From Clostridia bacterium (GTDB taxonomy: Bacteria; Bacillota_A; Clostridia; Christensenellales; Aristaeellaceae): 11,627 nucleotides of DNA. The stretch covers positions 1 to 11,627 of the forward strand of contig JAFWQM010000112.1 in NCBI GenBank assembly GCA_017509065.1, in the 5' to 3' direction. The notes beneath the pieces are model-generated. The model did not search any database, was not told the origin of the DNA, and saw only the letters and a list, made by a program, of their open reading frames with translations. Each line of letters starts with the position of its first letter. Positions within the stretch are counted from its first letter, which is position 1. Below are positions 1-6,283 of the stretch, piece after piece. The position numbers and the translations under genes are program-made.

Positions 1-637
1 CAAAGAGGGGGTTGCCGTTGCTGTCGATGATGGCATCATAGCTGTTCACCTCGGCAGTGACGAATTCTTCCATAATATAGCGGACGCCGGGGTTCTTGTC
101 GTTCAGGAAGGACCACAGCTCGCCGTCGTTGTCCAGCTTGTAGGTGTCGTTGGCGCCCACGCCGTTGTCGGGCTTCACGATCACGGGATAATTGACTTCG
201 TTGATGAACGCCTTGCAGCCGTCGAAATTGTCCACGATGTGGTAGCGGGCGGTGCGCACCCCGGCGGCCTGGTAGTATTCCTTCATACCGCTCTTAAATT
301 TTATCCGCCCCAAATCCGAAACCTGCCAGCCGCTTTGGATGTTGAAATCCGTGCGCAGCATGGCGTCCCGTTCCAGCCAGTATTCGTTGTTGCTTTCCAG
401 CCAGTCGATGCGGCCGTACTTGCTGATGAACCAGGCCACGGCGCGGTACACTTCATCGTAGTTTTCCAGGGAGGATACCTTATAGTATTCATCCAGACTG
501 TTCACCAATTCGCTCATGAGATCGCCGTAGGGCTGATCGCCGATGCCCAGCACCCGCAGGCCGTTGTTTTTCAGCTCCCGGCAGAATTTCCAGTAGTTGG
601 TGGGGAAGTTGGGGGAGATAAAAATGAAATTTTGCAT
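1..637 (-). CDS. ATP-grasp domain protein (C-terminus beyond left edge)
   Basis: Only the first 212 residues are visible; the reading frame is open to base 1, so the gene continues out of the window. The start at 637 follows a GAAAGGAA ribosome binding site. Residues 1-100 form a pre-ATP-grasp-like Rossmann region (MQNFIFISPNFP, then LRVLGIGDQP). Residues 113-120 (KFKSGMKE) and 149-162 (NYPVIVKPDNGVGA) match the ATP-binding lysine and glycine-rich loop of ATP-grasp ligases of the carbamoyl-phosphate-synthase-like type. Residues 187-203 (YIMEEFVTAEVNSYDAI) fit the hinge and the next strand. Such enzymes couple ATP hydrolysis to carboxylate-amine or carboxylate-thiol ligation, but the substrate cannot be read from this part. 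It lies 131 bases downstream of the C_GCAxxG_C_C gene, so it may have its own promoter, although I see no convincing one in 638-768. Confidence 0.85.
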   Translation of the reverse strand, partial: MQNFIFISPNFPTNYWKFCRELKNNGLRVLGIGDQPYGDLMSELVNSLDEYYKVSSLENYDEVYRAVAWFISKYGRIDWLESNNEYWLERDAMLRTDFNIQSGWQVSDLGRIKFKSGMKEYYQAAGVRTARYHIVDNFDGCKAFINEVNYPVIVKPDNGVGANDTYKLDNDGELWSFLNDKNPGVRYIMEEFVTAEVNSYDAIIDSNGNPLF

Positions 638-768
638 GATGATATTCCTTTCGCTTTTGAATGTCCGGAGAGGGGAAGGATGAGCGTTGCGCGTTTATTT
701 GGAAAGTGCAGATTTATATCGTCGGCCAATTACAGGTTTCTTTTGCGTTCTTTATTTCATCTATCCTT

Positions 769-1224
769 TTAGCGCGCCTGCGTTTCCGCCAGGATTTCAT
801 CCACGATCGCCGCCGCTTCTCCCGCCAGCCGCAGGCAGGGGCGGCGGGCGTAAAAGTCCGGCGTTCTTTCTTCCGGCGTGCCGCCGGGGGTGACCGGCAC
901 GTTTTTCAACAGCTCCCGGCAAATGATGGTTTCGTTCTTTTCCCGGAAGCGCCGGATGTATTCCCGCACCAGGGCGTAATGGGCTTTTTTCTGTTCCGGG
1001 TCCTTGGGGTCGTCGTAGCCCCGCAGCATGCCCAAAGCCAGCAGCGCGCCGCTGACCGTGCCGCACACCTCCCGCAGTCTGCCCATGCCGCCGCCGAAGG
1101 AGGAAGAAAGCCGCGCCGCCGCGTTAAGCTCCATCCCGGTCAGATCCCGGAATGCGCAGAATACCGCCTGGGCGCAGTTATACCCTTCCAGAAACAGCCG
1201 TTCCGCTTCCTTCGCATGATCCAT
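769..1224 (-). CDS. C_GCAxxG_C_C family protein
   Basis: This 151-residue protein starts at 1224 behind AAGGAG. It has the spaced-cysteine signature of the C_GCAxxG_C_C family: GYNCAQAVF (C17), FGGGMGRLREVCGTVSGALLALG (C54), IICRELL (C102) and RRPCLRLAGEAA (C130). Length is typical of the family. The four conserved cysteines suggest a metal or redox centre, and family members often sit near redox or transport genes in anaerobes, but no reaction is established. The classical GCA of the family name appears here as VCGTVSGA, a common variant. It is likely cytoplasmic, with no signal peptide or membrane segment. It is followed after 131 bases by the ATP-grasp gene and preceded by the truncated NUDIX gene 99 bases upstream; no clear promoter was seen between them. 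Confidence 0.85.
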   Translation of the reverse strand: MDHAKEAERLFLEGYNCAQAVFCAFRDLTGMELNAAARLSSSFGGGMGRLREVCGTVSGALLALGMLRGYDDPKDPEQKKAHYALVREYIRRFREKNETIICRELLKNVPVTPGGTPEERTPDFYARRPCLRLAGEAAAIVDEILAETQAR

Positions 1225-1323
1225 GGCCTTGTTCTCCTTTTATCCGAATCCTATCGATCCATCAACACCGTGGAGAAACAGAACAAAGCGATTGCACGCA
1301 GAGACAAAATGGAATCTGTATGG

Positions 1324-1602
1324 TTATTCGTATTCTGTTCTAATTGTGAACTGCTCTGGCAGACTAAAAAAACTCTGATTCAGCCATAGCGGACGAATGA
1401 TTTGGGGCGTGATATTCAGTTCCTCTTCAACTTCTCTGACTACGGCATGTTCAGCGGTTTCGCCCATCTGTACTCTGCCGCCAGGCAAATAGAAGTAAGG
1501 AGATCGTTCATCGTGCATTGCCAGAATTCTATTGTTTGAGATCATTACGGCACAGACTCTATGATTGAACTTTTCCTGTCCAGATACATAGGTAATGTCC
1601 AT
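1324..1602 (-). CDS. NUDIX hydrolase, 3'-truncated (92 aa)
   Basis: The protein begins MDITYVSGQEKFNHRVCAV and carries a Nudix box at residues 42-64: G42, E48, R56-E57 and E60-E61 match GX5EX7REUXEEXGU, with asparagine at the usual last glycine. The fold then reaches PLWLNQSFF (71-79), where full members of this family continue for another 50-70 residues. Here the frame ends after 13 unrelated residues. All box residues that bind the metal are present, but the C-terminal strands and helix that complete the fold are missing, so activity is doubtful. I translated the other frames after the T7 tract that follows residue 77 and found no homologous continuation, so this is a lost 3' end and not a single frameshift. 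The start at 1602 has a GAGGTG ribosome binding site in a leader shared with the YdeI-like gene. It may be a pseudogene. Confidence 0.75.
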   Translation of the reverse strand: MDITYVSGQEKFNHRVCAVMISNNRILAMHDERSPYFYLPGGRVQMGETAEHAVVREVEEELNITPQIIRPLWLNQSFFSLPEQFTIRTEYE

Positions 1603-1629
1603 TTATCACACCTCAATGAATCCCGATTT
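1603..1629 (-). promoter_or_regulatory. Ribosome-binding leader of the truncated NUDIX gene, shared with the YdeI-like gene
   Basis: On the minus strand AAATCGGGATT (1619-1629), CATT, GAGGTG (1609-1614), six bases, then ATG at 1602. The two blocks total 17 identical bases at the same spacing as the leader at 5843-5869, and both genes begin ATGGA. Confidence 0.6.
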
Positions 1630-1666
1630 GCAGCGCCCGTCCGACTGTCCATGAAAGCAAATGCAC

Positions 1667-1696
1667 GAAAGGCTCCCGAAGTTTCCCCCGGGAGCC
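1667..1696 (-). terminator. Terminator-like hairpin after the GGGtGRT gene
   Basis: Inverted repeats GGCTCCCG (1671-1678) and CGGGAGCC (1689-1696) form a perfect 8-bp GC-rich stem. On the minus strand the stem is followed only by TTTCG, a weak uridine tract. It lies 17 bases past the stop of the GGGtGRT gene and so probably ends that operon. The short T run makes termination efficiency uncertain. Confidence 0.6.
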
Positions 1697-1713
1697 ATAT
1701 TTGCGCGTAAGGG

Positions 1714-2733
1714 TTACTTGTTCATGGCCTGCTGCACAGCTACGGCCACGGCCACGGTCATGCCCACCATGGGGTTGTTGCCCGCGCCTAAGAAGCCCAT
1801 CATTTCCACGTGGGCAGGCACGGAGGAGGAACCGGCGAACTGGGCGTCGCTGTGCATGCGGCCCATGGTGTCGGTCATGCCGTAGGAGGCGGGGCCGGCG
1901 GCCATGTTGTCGGGATGCAGGGTGCGGCCGGTGCCGCCGCCGGAAGCCACGGAGAAGTACTTCTTGCCGGCTTCCCAGCGTTCCTTCTTATAGGTGCCCG
2001 CCACGGGATGCTGGAAGCGGGTGGGGTTGGTGGAGTTGCCGGTGATGGACACGTCGGCGTTCTCATGCCACATGATGGCCACGCCCTCGCGGACGTCGTC
2101 GGCGCCGTAGCAGTTGACCGCGGCACGGGGACCGTTGGAGTAGGGGGTCTTGCTGACGATGGTCAGGGCGTGGTCTTCCTTCACGTCGGCGGAGAGGTAG
2201 TCGTACTTGGTCTGCACGTAGGTGAAGCCGTTGATGCGGCTGATGATCATGGCGGCGTCCTTGCCCAGGCCGTTCAGGATGACGCGGAGGGGCTTGGTGC
2301 GCACCTTGTTGGCGTTCAGAGCGATCTTGATGGCGCCCTCGGCGGCGGCGAAGGATTCATGGCCGGCCAGGAAAGCGAAGCATTCGGTTTCCTCGTCCAG
2401 CAGCATGGCGCCTAAGTTGCCGTGGCCGATGCCCACCTGGCGCTGATCCGCCACGGAGCCGGGGATGCAGAAAGCCTGCAGGGCGGTGCCGATCCACTTG
2501 GCGGCCTCGGCGGCGTTCTTGGCGTTTTCCTTGATAGCAATGGCAGCGCCCAGTTCGTAGGCCCACTTCACATTTTCAAAGCAGATGGGCTGGGTGCTTT
2601 CCACGATGGAGTAGGCGTCCACGCCCTTGCCGTTGGTGAAAGCCTTGACCTCTTCAAAGTTCTTGAAGCCGTATTTGTCCAGGACGGGCTGCAGCTGCGG
2701 CATACGTCCTTCATAGTTTTCAAACAAAGCCAT
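1714..2733 (-). CDS. GGGtGRT family protein
   Basis: This is a 339-residue protein with the family-naming motif SGGGTGRTLHPDN at residues 264-276. Other well-marked stretches are QVGIGHGNLGAMLLDEETECFAFLAGHESFAAAEGAIKI (99-137 region), NGLGKDAAMIISRINGF (154-170), GNSTNPTRFQHPVAG (232-246) and an Ala/Val/Gly-rich C-terminus. Full length and high conservation suggest it is intact. The start at 2733 has AGGAGG at normal spacing. It lies only 15 bases downstream of the NifU-like gene and is almost certainly cotranscribed with it; this pairing is recurrent in Clostridia. The family has no established reaction that I know of. The partner suggests a role in iron-sulfur or sulfur metabolism, which is inference. 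Codon use is GC-rich like the flanking genes. Confidence 0.92.
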   Translation of the reverse strand: MALFENYEGRMPQLQPVLDKYGFKNFEEVKAFTNGKGVDAYSIVESTQPICFENVKWAYELGAAIAIKENAKNAAEAAKWIGTALQAFCIPGSVADQRQVGIGHGNLGAMLLDEETECFAFLAGHESFAAAEGAIKIALNANKVRTKPLRVILNGLGKDAAMIISRINGFTYVQTKYDYLSADVKEDHALTIVSKTPYSNGPRAAVNCYGADDVREGVAIMWHENADVSITGNSTNPTRFQHPVAGTYKKERWEAGKKYFSVASGGGTGRTLHPDNMAAGPASYGMTDTMGRMHSDAQFAGSSSVPAHVEMMGFLGAGNNPMVGMTVAVAVAVQQAMNK

Positions 2734-2748
2734 TTGCTGCGCCTCCTC

Positions 2749-3450
2749 TTATTCTTTGCGCGGGTCGATCCACTTGACCGCGCCGTCTTCCGCCTTGAAC
2801 CGGCCGTAGGTGCCCAGGTTCTTTTCGTACGCTTCGTTGGGGCTCATGCCCTTCTTGATGGCGTCCATCATCTTGCCCAGGCTCAGGAACTGGTAGCCGC
2901 ACACCTGGTCGTCCTTGTCCAGGGCGATCTTGACCACGTAGCCTTCGGTCATTTCCAGGTAACGGGTGCCCTTGGCGCGGGTGCCGTACATGGTGCCCAC
3001 CATGGAGCGCAGGCCCTTGCCCAGGTCTTCCAGACCGGCGCCGATGCGCAGGCCGTCGTCAGAGAAAGCGCTCTGGGTGCGGCCGTACACGATCTGCAGG
3101 AACAGCTCGCGCATGGCGGTGTTGATGGCGTCGCACACCAGGTCGGTGTTCAGCGCTTCCAGGATGGTCTTGCCGGGGAGAATTTCGCTGGCCATGGCGG
3201 CGGAATGGGTCATGCCGGAGCAGCCGATGGTTTCCACCAGCGCTTCTTCGATAACGCCATTCTTCACGTTCAGGCTCAGCTTGCAAGCGCCCTGCTGGGG
3301 AGCGCACCAGCCGATGCCGTGGGTGTAGCCGGAGATGTCCTTGATCTCCTTGGCCTGAATCCATTTTCCTTCCTCAGGAATCGGAGCGGGGCCATGGTTC
3401 GGGCCTTTGGCGACACAAACCATGTCTTCAACTTCCTTCGTGTATTGCAT
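2749..3450 (-). CDS. NifU/IscU-like iron-sulfur cluster assembly scaffold protein
   Basis: This 233-residue protein resembles the IscU/NifU N-terminal fold in GWCAPQQGACKLSLNVKNGVIEEALVETIGCSGMTHSAAMASEIL (about 48-91). The last part is the scaffold-family block TxGC followed by a small-residue helix. Candidate cluster ligands are C49, C56, C77 and C106; C12 is also present. It is longer than canonical IscU (about 130 aa), with an N-terminal segment (1-45) and a C-terminal extension (about 140-233: RYLEMTEGYVVKIAL, YQFLSLGKMMDAIKKGMSPNEAYEKNLG). It probably acts in the cytoplasm, assembling or carrying Fe-S clusters. It is the first gene of a two-gene unit with the GGGtGRT protein. AGGAGG precedes the start at 3450 and a candidate promoter lies at 3501-3530. 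It differs enough from housekeeping IscU that function should be taken as class-level only. Confidence 0.88.
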   Translation of the reverse strand: MQYTKEVEDMVCVAKGPNHGPAPIPEEGKWIQAKEIKDISGYTHGIGWCAPQQGACKLSLNVKNGVIEEALVETIGCSGMTHSAAMASEILPGKTILEALNTDLVCDAINTAMRELFLQIVYGRTQSAFSDDGLRIGAGLEDLGKGLRSMVGTMYGTRAKGTRYLEMTEGYVVKIALDKDDQVCGYQFLSLGKMMDAIKKGMSPNEAYEKNLGTYGRFKAEDGAVKWIDPRKE

Positions 3451-3500
3451 GTGACACTGTTCCTCCTGTTCGGATAAAATTAATCTGAACCAACCGTCTT

Positions 3501-3530
3501 AGTATATCACGCCGGATAGCCCCAATGCAA
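3501..3530 (-). promoter_or_regulatory. Candidate sigma-70-type promoter for the Fe-S scaffold/GGGtGRT operon
   Basis: On the minus strand TTGCAT (3525-3530) and TATACT (3501-3506) are separated by 18 bases, giving a 5' leader of roughly 45 bases before the ATG at 3450. Five of six -10 bases and four of six -35 bases match consensus. It is arranged divergently from the plus-strand promoter at 3612-3640. Confidence 0.55.
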
Positions 3531-3611
3531 CTGTTTTCTTGATTGTTGGGGAATTATTTCTTACTCAAATGCTCTTATTGCTCAACGTCTGCGCGCAGTA
3601 CAATTTTTTTC

Positions 3612-3640
3612 TTGAAATAATATACAAAACAAAATATAAT
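3612..3640 (+). promoter_or_regulatory. Consensus sigma-70-type promoter for the truncated MmeI-like gene
   Basis: TTGAAA (3612-3617) and a perfect TATAAT (3635-3640) lie 17 bases apart in an A/T-rich stretch. Transcription would start near 3647, about 24 bases before the ATG at 3671. This excludes the upstream in-frame ATT/ATG-type starts nearer 3539 and fixes the gene start. Confidence 0.8.
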
Positions 3641-3670
3641 AACGATATCAAATTAAAAAAGGTGATCAAA

Positions 3671-4999
3671 ATGCCAGAAATCATTTTTCAGCCGATGACG
3701 GACAGACAGCAACGGGAAGCGGCAAAGCGTTTTTCGGAAGATTGGAAAGGAAGAGGCTCGGAAAAAAGTGATAGTCAGCCGTTTTGGCTGTCACTGTTAA
3801 GAAGGGTATATGGAATCGAAAATCCTGAAGATTATATCAAATTTGAGGATAAAGTACATCTTGACCATACATCTTTTATTGATGCAACCATAGAAAGAAC
3901 GCAGGTTTTAATCGAACAAAAGTCAATCAATAAAAGTCTGACTGAACCTTGCCTGCAATCAGACGGCAGTTTGCTAACCCCTTTTGAGCAGGCCATGAGA
4001 TATGTGGACGCATTGCTGCATGAGAAAGGCAGAAAAGCGGTGCCGCGTTGGATTGTTACCTGTAATTTTCAGGAATTTCATATATTTGATATGGACAATC
4101 GTCAAAAGGAACCTGCTATTGTACTTTTAAAAAACTTATCCAAAGATTATGACCAGTTGAAATTTCTCATCGACGAAACTTACACACCGACCCAAAAAGG
4201 GCTATTGGTTTCCAAACAGGCAGGTCAATTGATAAAAGATTTGTATAATGCTTTTTTGAAACAATACAGAGATCAAACCAATCCCGAATCTTTGAAAAGT
4301 TTAAACGCGCTGTGTGTAAGGCTTGTGTTTTGTTTTTACGCGGAAGATGCAGGGATTTTCGGAAAGCGCACGGTATTCCATGATTATATGCAGCACAACA
4401 AAGGAGCGGACTTTGGACGGCAAGCGCTGTTGAATCTGTTTTCTGTGCTGAACACACCTGTTGATCAGCGCGAGTATTACATGGAAAAAGAACTGGCTTC
4501 ATTTCCATACGTCAATGGAGACTTATTCAGCGATAAGCACAATGAAATTCCTTTTCTCACGGAAGAAACTTACGATATTATTCTGAATAAAGCGAGCGCC
4601 AGCTTTGATTGGAGTGAAATCAGCCCCACTATTTTCGGCGCGTTATTTGAATCCACGTTGAACCCTGACACCCGCAGAAAAGGTGGAATGCACTATACCA
4701 GTATTGGAAACATCCATAAAGTAATCGACCCCCTGTTTTTAGATGACTTGCGGGAAGAATTGGAATCCTGCAAGCACGCGCCGATTGCAGGCGGTTCCCG
4801 CACAAAACGGCTGACCGCTTTTCAGGATAAACTATCGAAATTGACGTTTTTAGAAAAAACCCTGCCAACTTTGATACAAACCAACGAAACTAAAAAATCG
4901 ACGCAAATCGACGCATTTTTTGAGTCGAAACCAAAAATCGACGCATTTTTGAAAATCGACGCAAATGTCCAAAGGCAGGAATACAAAATGGCATCCTGA
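3671..4999 (+). CDS. Truncated MmeI-like (type IIL/IIG) restriction-modification protein: nuclease and spacer without methyltransferase core
   Basis: This is a 442-residue product with its start set by AAAGGTGATC and the promoter at 3612-3640. MmeI-type enzymes fuse an N-terminal PD-(D/E)XK nuclease, a helical spacer, an adenine methyltransferase and a target-recognition domain in about 900 residues. Visible here are D71-x10-E82-x-K84 (IDATIERTQVLIEQK, matching the MmeI D-x9/10-ExK nuclease motif), PRWIVTCNFQEFHIFDM (125-141), the spacer helices around LNALCVRLVFCFYAEDAGIF (211-230), and methyltransferase motif X, RRKGGMHYTS (335-343). Homology stops at KLTFL (390-394), exactly where DPACGSGNF (motif I, SAM binding) is expected. 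Residues 395-442 are unrelated and contain three IDA repeats. Methylation and sequence recognition should therefore be lost while the nuclease motif remains. The gene is visibly AT-richer than its neighbours, which suggests transfer. It is either a decaying remnant or a stand-alone nuclease; expression signals look intact. Confidence 0.82.
   Translation: MPEIIFQPMTDRQQREAAKRFSEDWKGRGSEKSDSQPFWLSLLRRVYGIENPEDYIKFEDKVHLDHTSFIDATIERTQVLIEQKSINKSLTEPCLQSDGSLLTPFEQAMRYVDALLHEKGRKAVPRWIVTCNFQEFHIFDMDNRQKEPAIVLLKNLSKDYDQLKFLIDETYTPTQKGLLVSKQAGQLIKDLYNAFLKQYRDQTNPESLKSLNALCVRLVFCFYAEDAGIFGKRTVFHDYMQHNKGADFGRQALLNLFSVLNTPVDQREYYMEKELASFPYVNGDLFSDKHNEIPFLTEETYDIILNKASASFDWSEISPTIFGALFESTLNPDTRRKGGMHYTSIGNIHKVIDPLFLDDLREELESCKHAPIAGGSRTKRLTAFQDKLSKLTFLEKTLPTLIQTNETKKSTQIDAFFESKPKIDAFLKIDANVQRQEYKMAS
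4895..4963 (+). repeat. Four copies of AAATCGACGCA in the 3' end of the MmeI-like gene
   Basis: Exact 11-base copies occur at 4895-4905, 4905-4915, 4935-4945 and 4953-4963. The third copy is flanked by CCAAA and TTTTTG and the fourth by a similar A/T context. Three of the four copies are read in one frame and give the IDA-containing tail. The cluster begins within 80 bases of the point where MmeI homology ends, so it may mark the recombination or insertion that removed the 3' half of the gene. Confidence 0.7.
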
Positions 5000-5034
5000 C
5001 ACCAGAAATTCTGGAAGCAGGATGCCGTTTTTTT
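4990..5034 (+). terminator. Bidirectional intrinsic terminator between convergent units
   Basis: GGCATCCTG (4990-4998) pairs with CAGGATGCC (5018-5026), and an inner perfect palindrome CCAGAAATTCTGG (5002-5014) stacks inside it. The plus strand continues with G and seven T, a strong terminator for the MmeI-like gene whose stop overlaps the stem. On the minus strand the same stem is followed by ATTTTG, so it can also end the six-gene operon whose last stop is at 5046. Confidence 0.85.
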
Positions 5035-5045
5035 GCTCAGTCAGT

Positions 5046-5246
5046 TTATAAGTGGAGCTTATGCTCCTCTTCCGGCGGGCATACCTTGGAAAGCACCTCC
5101 AGGAAATGCTGGCCGATCTTCATGGGGTCATAGTCATTGGCAGCGCAGATGAAGCGCAAGGTGTCCGGCATCAGGATGTGGCCTTTCGCTTTCTCCTCCT
5201 TGTATTTCTGCCATTCTTCATATTCTTTGTTCGTAATCTGCTTCAT
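5046..5246 (-). CDS. Small hypothetical protein (66 aa)
   Basis: I do not recognise a named family. The start at 5246 (MKQITNKEYEEWQKYKEEKAKGHI) is preceded by GAGGAGA at good spacing. A longer in-frame start at 5306 would overlap the previous gene and has no ribosome binding site. The protein is soluble and highly charged: an N-terminal Glu/Lys/Trp-rich helix (residues 6-20), then LMPDTLRFICAANDYDPMKIGQHFLEVL (about 25-52) and a Pro/Glu/His tail ending HKLHL. There is no signal peptide or membrane segment. It is the last gene of the operon, 26 bases after the YdeI-like gene, and ends 11 bases before the terminator T-tract. Position and coupling suggest it works with the operon, but no function is claimed. 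Confidence 0.7.
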   Translation of the reverse strand: MKQITNKEYEEWQKYKEEKAKGHILMPDTLRFICAANDYDPMKIGQHFLEVLSKVCPPEEEHKLHL

Positions 5247-5272
5247 TGACTGTCTCCTCATGAAACTGGAAT

Positions 5273-5842
5273 TTAATAATTCAAAAGCCTTCCATAGTCG
5301 TTCCACTCTCCGAACATCCGTCCCTGCTTCGTTTCGGAAAGCAGATGTAACAGCGTCTGCTCGTACATTGCTGGGTTTCGCTTCTTGTAGAAAGCAACAT
5401 TGTATGCCCGTATTCTCTGATACAGCGGTGGAAATAATTTGAACGTTGACCAGCGCCTCGCAGCCTTCATCGCAGCTTTAATATCCGGATCGACTTTGAA
5501 GCTGCGAGGCCCCATCGGAGGCAGTACGGCTCTACCTGCATCCGTCATCAAGTTCAGCTTCTCCAGCCTGCGGACACGTTCCTTGTTCAGTTCCGTCCAC
5601 GGGCTGTTTTTCTTTCTCGGCGTAAACCGCTGCATCCTGACTCCATCGATCTCTTTATGCGTACTGTCGATCCAGCCAAAGCAAAGAGCTTCCTCTACAG
5701 CATCGAGGTAATAGAACACATCATCATAAACGGGTTTGCCGCGCTTTACATTCACCCAGCATTCAGATGAAGATGTGGCATTCGCTGTAAGCCATTCTCT
5801 GAATTCTCCCCTGTTTTTTGCCGGAAGAATGTTGGCATCCAT
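5273..5842 (-). CDS. YdeI/OmpD-associated family protein
   Basis: This is a 189-residue protein starting MDANILPAKNRGEFREWL. Family hallmarks are VYDDVFYYLDAVEEALCFGWIDS (38-60), RFTPRKKNSPWTELNKERVRRLEK (72-95) and the basic C-terminal YQRIRAYNVAFYKKRNP (141-157) region. I chose the ATG at 5842 over a GTG at 5851 because GAGGTG (5849-5854) lies six bases before the ATG and would itself contain the GTG. Members are often loosely labelled bacteriocin-protection or thymidylate-synthase-like; no reaction is established. It probably is a cytoplasmic globular protein. It follows the TIGR04076 gene by 30 bases and its leader matches that of the NUDIX gene near 1602. Confidence 0.87.
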   Translation of the reverse strand: MDANILPAKNRGEFREWLTANATSSSECWVNVKRGKPVYDDVFYYLDAVEEALCFGWIDSTHKEIDGVRMQRFTPRKKNSPWTELNKERVRRLEKLNLMTDAGRAVLPPMGPRSFKVDPDIKAAMKAARRWSTFKLFPPLYQRIRAYNVAFYKKRNPAMYEQTLLHLLSETKQGRMFGEWNDYGRLLNY

Positions 5843-5869
5843 CTTCGTCACCTCTTCAAATCCCGATTT
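5843..5869 (-). promoter_or_regulatory. Ribosome-binding leader of the YdeI-like gene, shared with the NUDIX gene
   Basis: On the minus strand AAATCGGGATT, four bases, GAGGTG, six bases, ATG. Exactly the same blocks with identical spacing stand before the NUDIX start (1603-1629). The GAGGTG block serves as the Shine-Dalgarno sequence and decides the start at 5842. Confidence 0.6.
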
Positions 5870-5872
5870 ACG

Positions 5873-6283
5873 TCAGCCTGTATAGGCGTCCTCGGCTGTG
5901 TTCCTAAAGTTCTGTTTTGCCAGCCATTCGGCTTCCTCATCGTTCTCGGGGATATCGATGCGCTCTATCTTGAAGATGACAGGCCGCGTGCCGTCGTTGC
6001 AGCAGGCAATCATCATACGGTCGTCATTCGTCCAGCCTTTCATAATGGAGCCGCCCTGCAGCGCCGTGTACACATATCGGCTGACGGCATCCCAGGCCTC
6101 TCCACAGAACTTGCCGTTCATCAGGTGATAAAAATCATCCTGCTGCGGCGTGCGCTTGAGGATGAACTCGTCACCCACATTGAAGAACGGACACGGGCCA
6201 GATTTTGGATCAGCCAGATACTGTTCCTGAAGCTCCGGAAAGCATTTTGTTTCCAATACAGTTATTTTGCATTCGTGCTGCAT
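5873..6283 (-). CDS. TIGR04076 family protein
   Basis: This 136-residue protein has the TIGR04076 layout: CKITVLETKCFPELQEQYL (5-23), GPCPFFNVGDEFIL (29-42), FCGEAWDAVSRYVYTALQGG (59-78), and the closing block MMIACCNDGTRPVIFKIERID (90-110). Conserved cysteines are C5, C31, C60 and C94-C95, which suggests a metal or redox role, although none is established. The start ATG at 6283 overlaps the stop of the flavoprotein gene as TAATG, with GGAGGAAA just upstream, so translation is probably coupled. The C-terminal acidic segment (112-136) is an extension past the core family block. Confidence 0.87.
   Translation of the reverse strand: MQHECKITVLETKCFPELQEQYLADPKSGPCPFFNVGDEFILKRTPQQDDFYHLMNGKFCGEAWDAVSRYVYTALQGGSIMKGWTNDDRMMIACCNDGTRPVIFKIERIDIPENDEEAEWLAKQNFRNTAEDAYTG

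Noticed and set aside
1240..1380. Single frameshift in the NUDIX gene at the T7 tract
   Set aside because: Adding one T gives an immediate stop and removing one T gives unrelated residues, so a simple frameshift does not restore the family C-terminus.
239..1389. Plus-strand frames opposite the ATP-grasp and C_GCAxxG_C_C genes
   Set aside because: No family resemblance, no ribosome binding site, and they lie antisense to genes with clear motifs.
2422..3477. Long plus-strand frame opposite the Fe-S scaffold and GGGtGRT genes
   Set aside because: It is low-complexity, rich in Gly/Ala/Val/His, antisense to two well-recognised genes, and spans both of them plus the gap. It is a GC-rich shadow.
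3539..3670. Upstream start adding 44 residues to the MmeI-like protein
   Set aside because: It lies before the promoter at 3612-3640 and lacks an RBS; MmeI-like homology begins at the ATG at 3671.
4895..4963. Short CRISPR-like or iteron array
   Set aside because: The repeat unit is only 11 bases, with spacings of 10, 30 and 18 bases and no conserved spacer length or neighbouring cas or rep gene.
5247..5306. 20-residue N-terminal extension of the small hypothetical protein
   Set aside because: It overlaps the YdeI-like gene, has no RBS, and GAGGAGA is placed for the ATG at 5246.
5843..5851. GTG start for the YdeI-like gene
   Set aside because: The GTG is part of the GAGGTG Shine-Dalgarno block, which is correctly spaced for the ATG at 5842.
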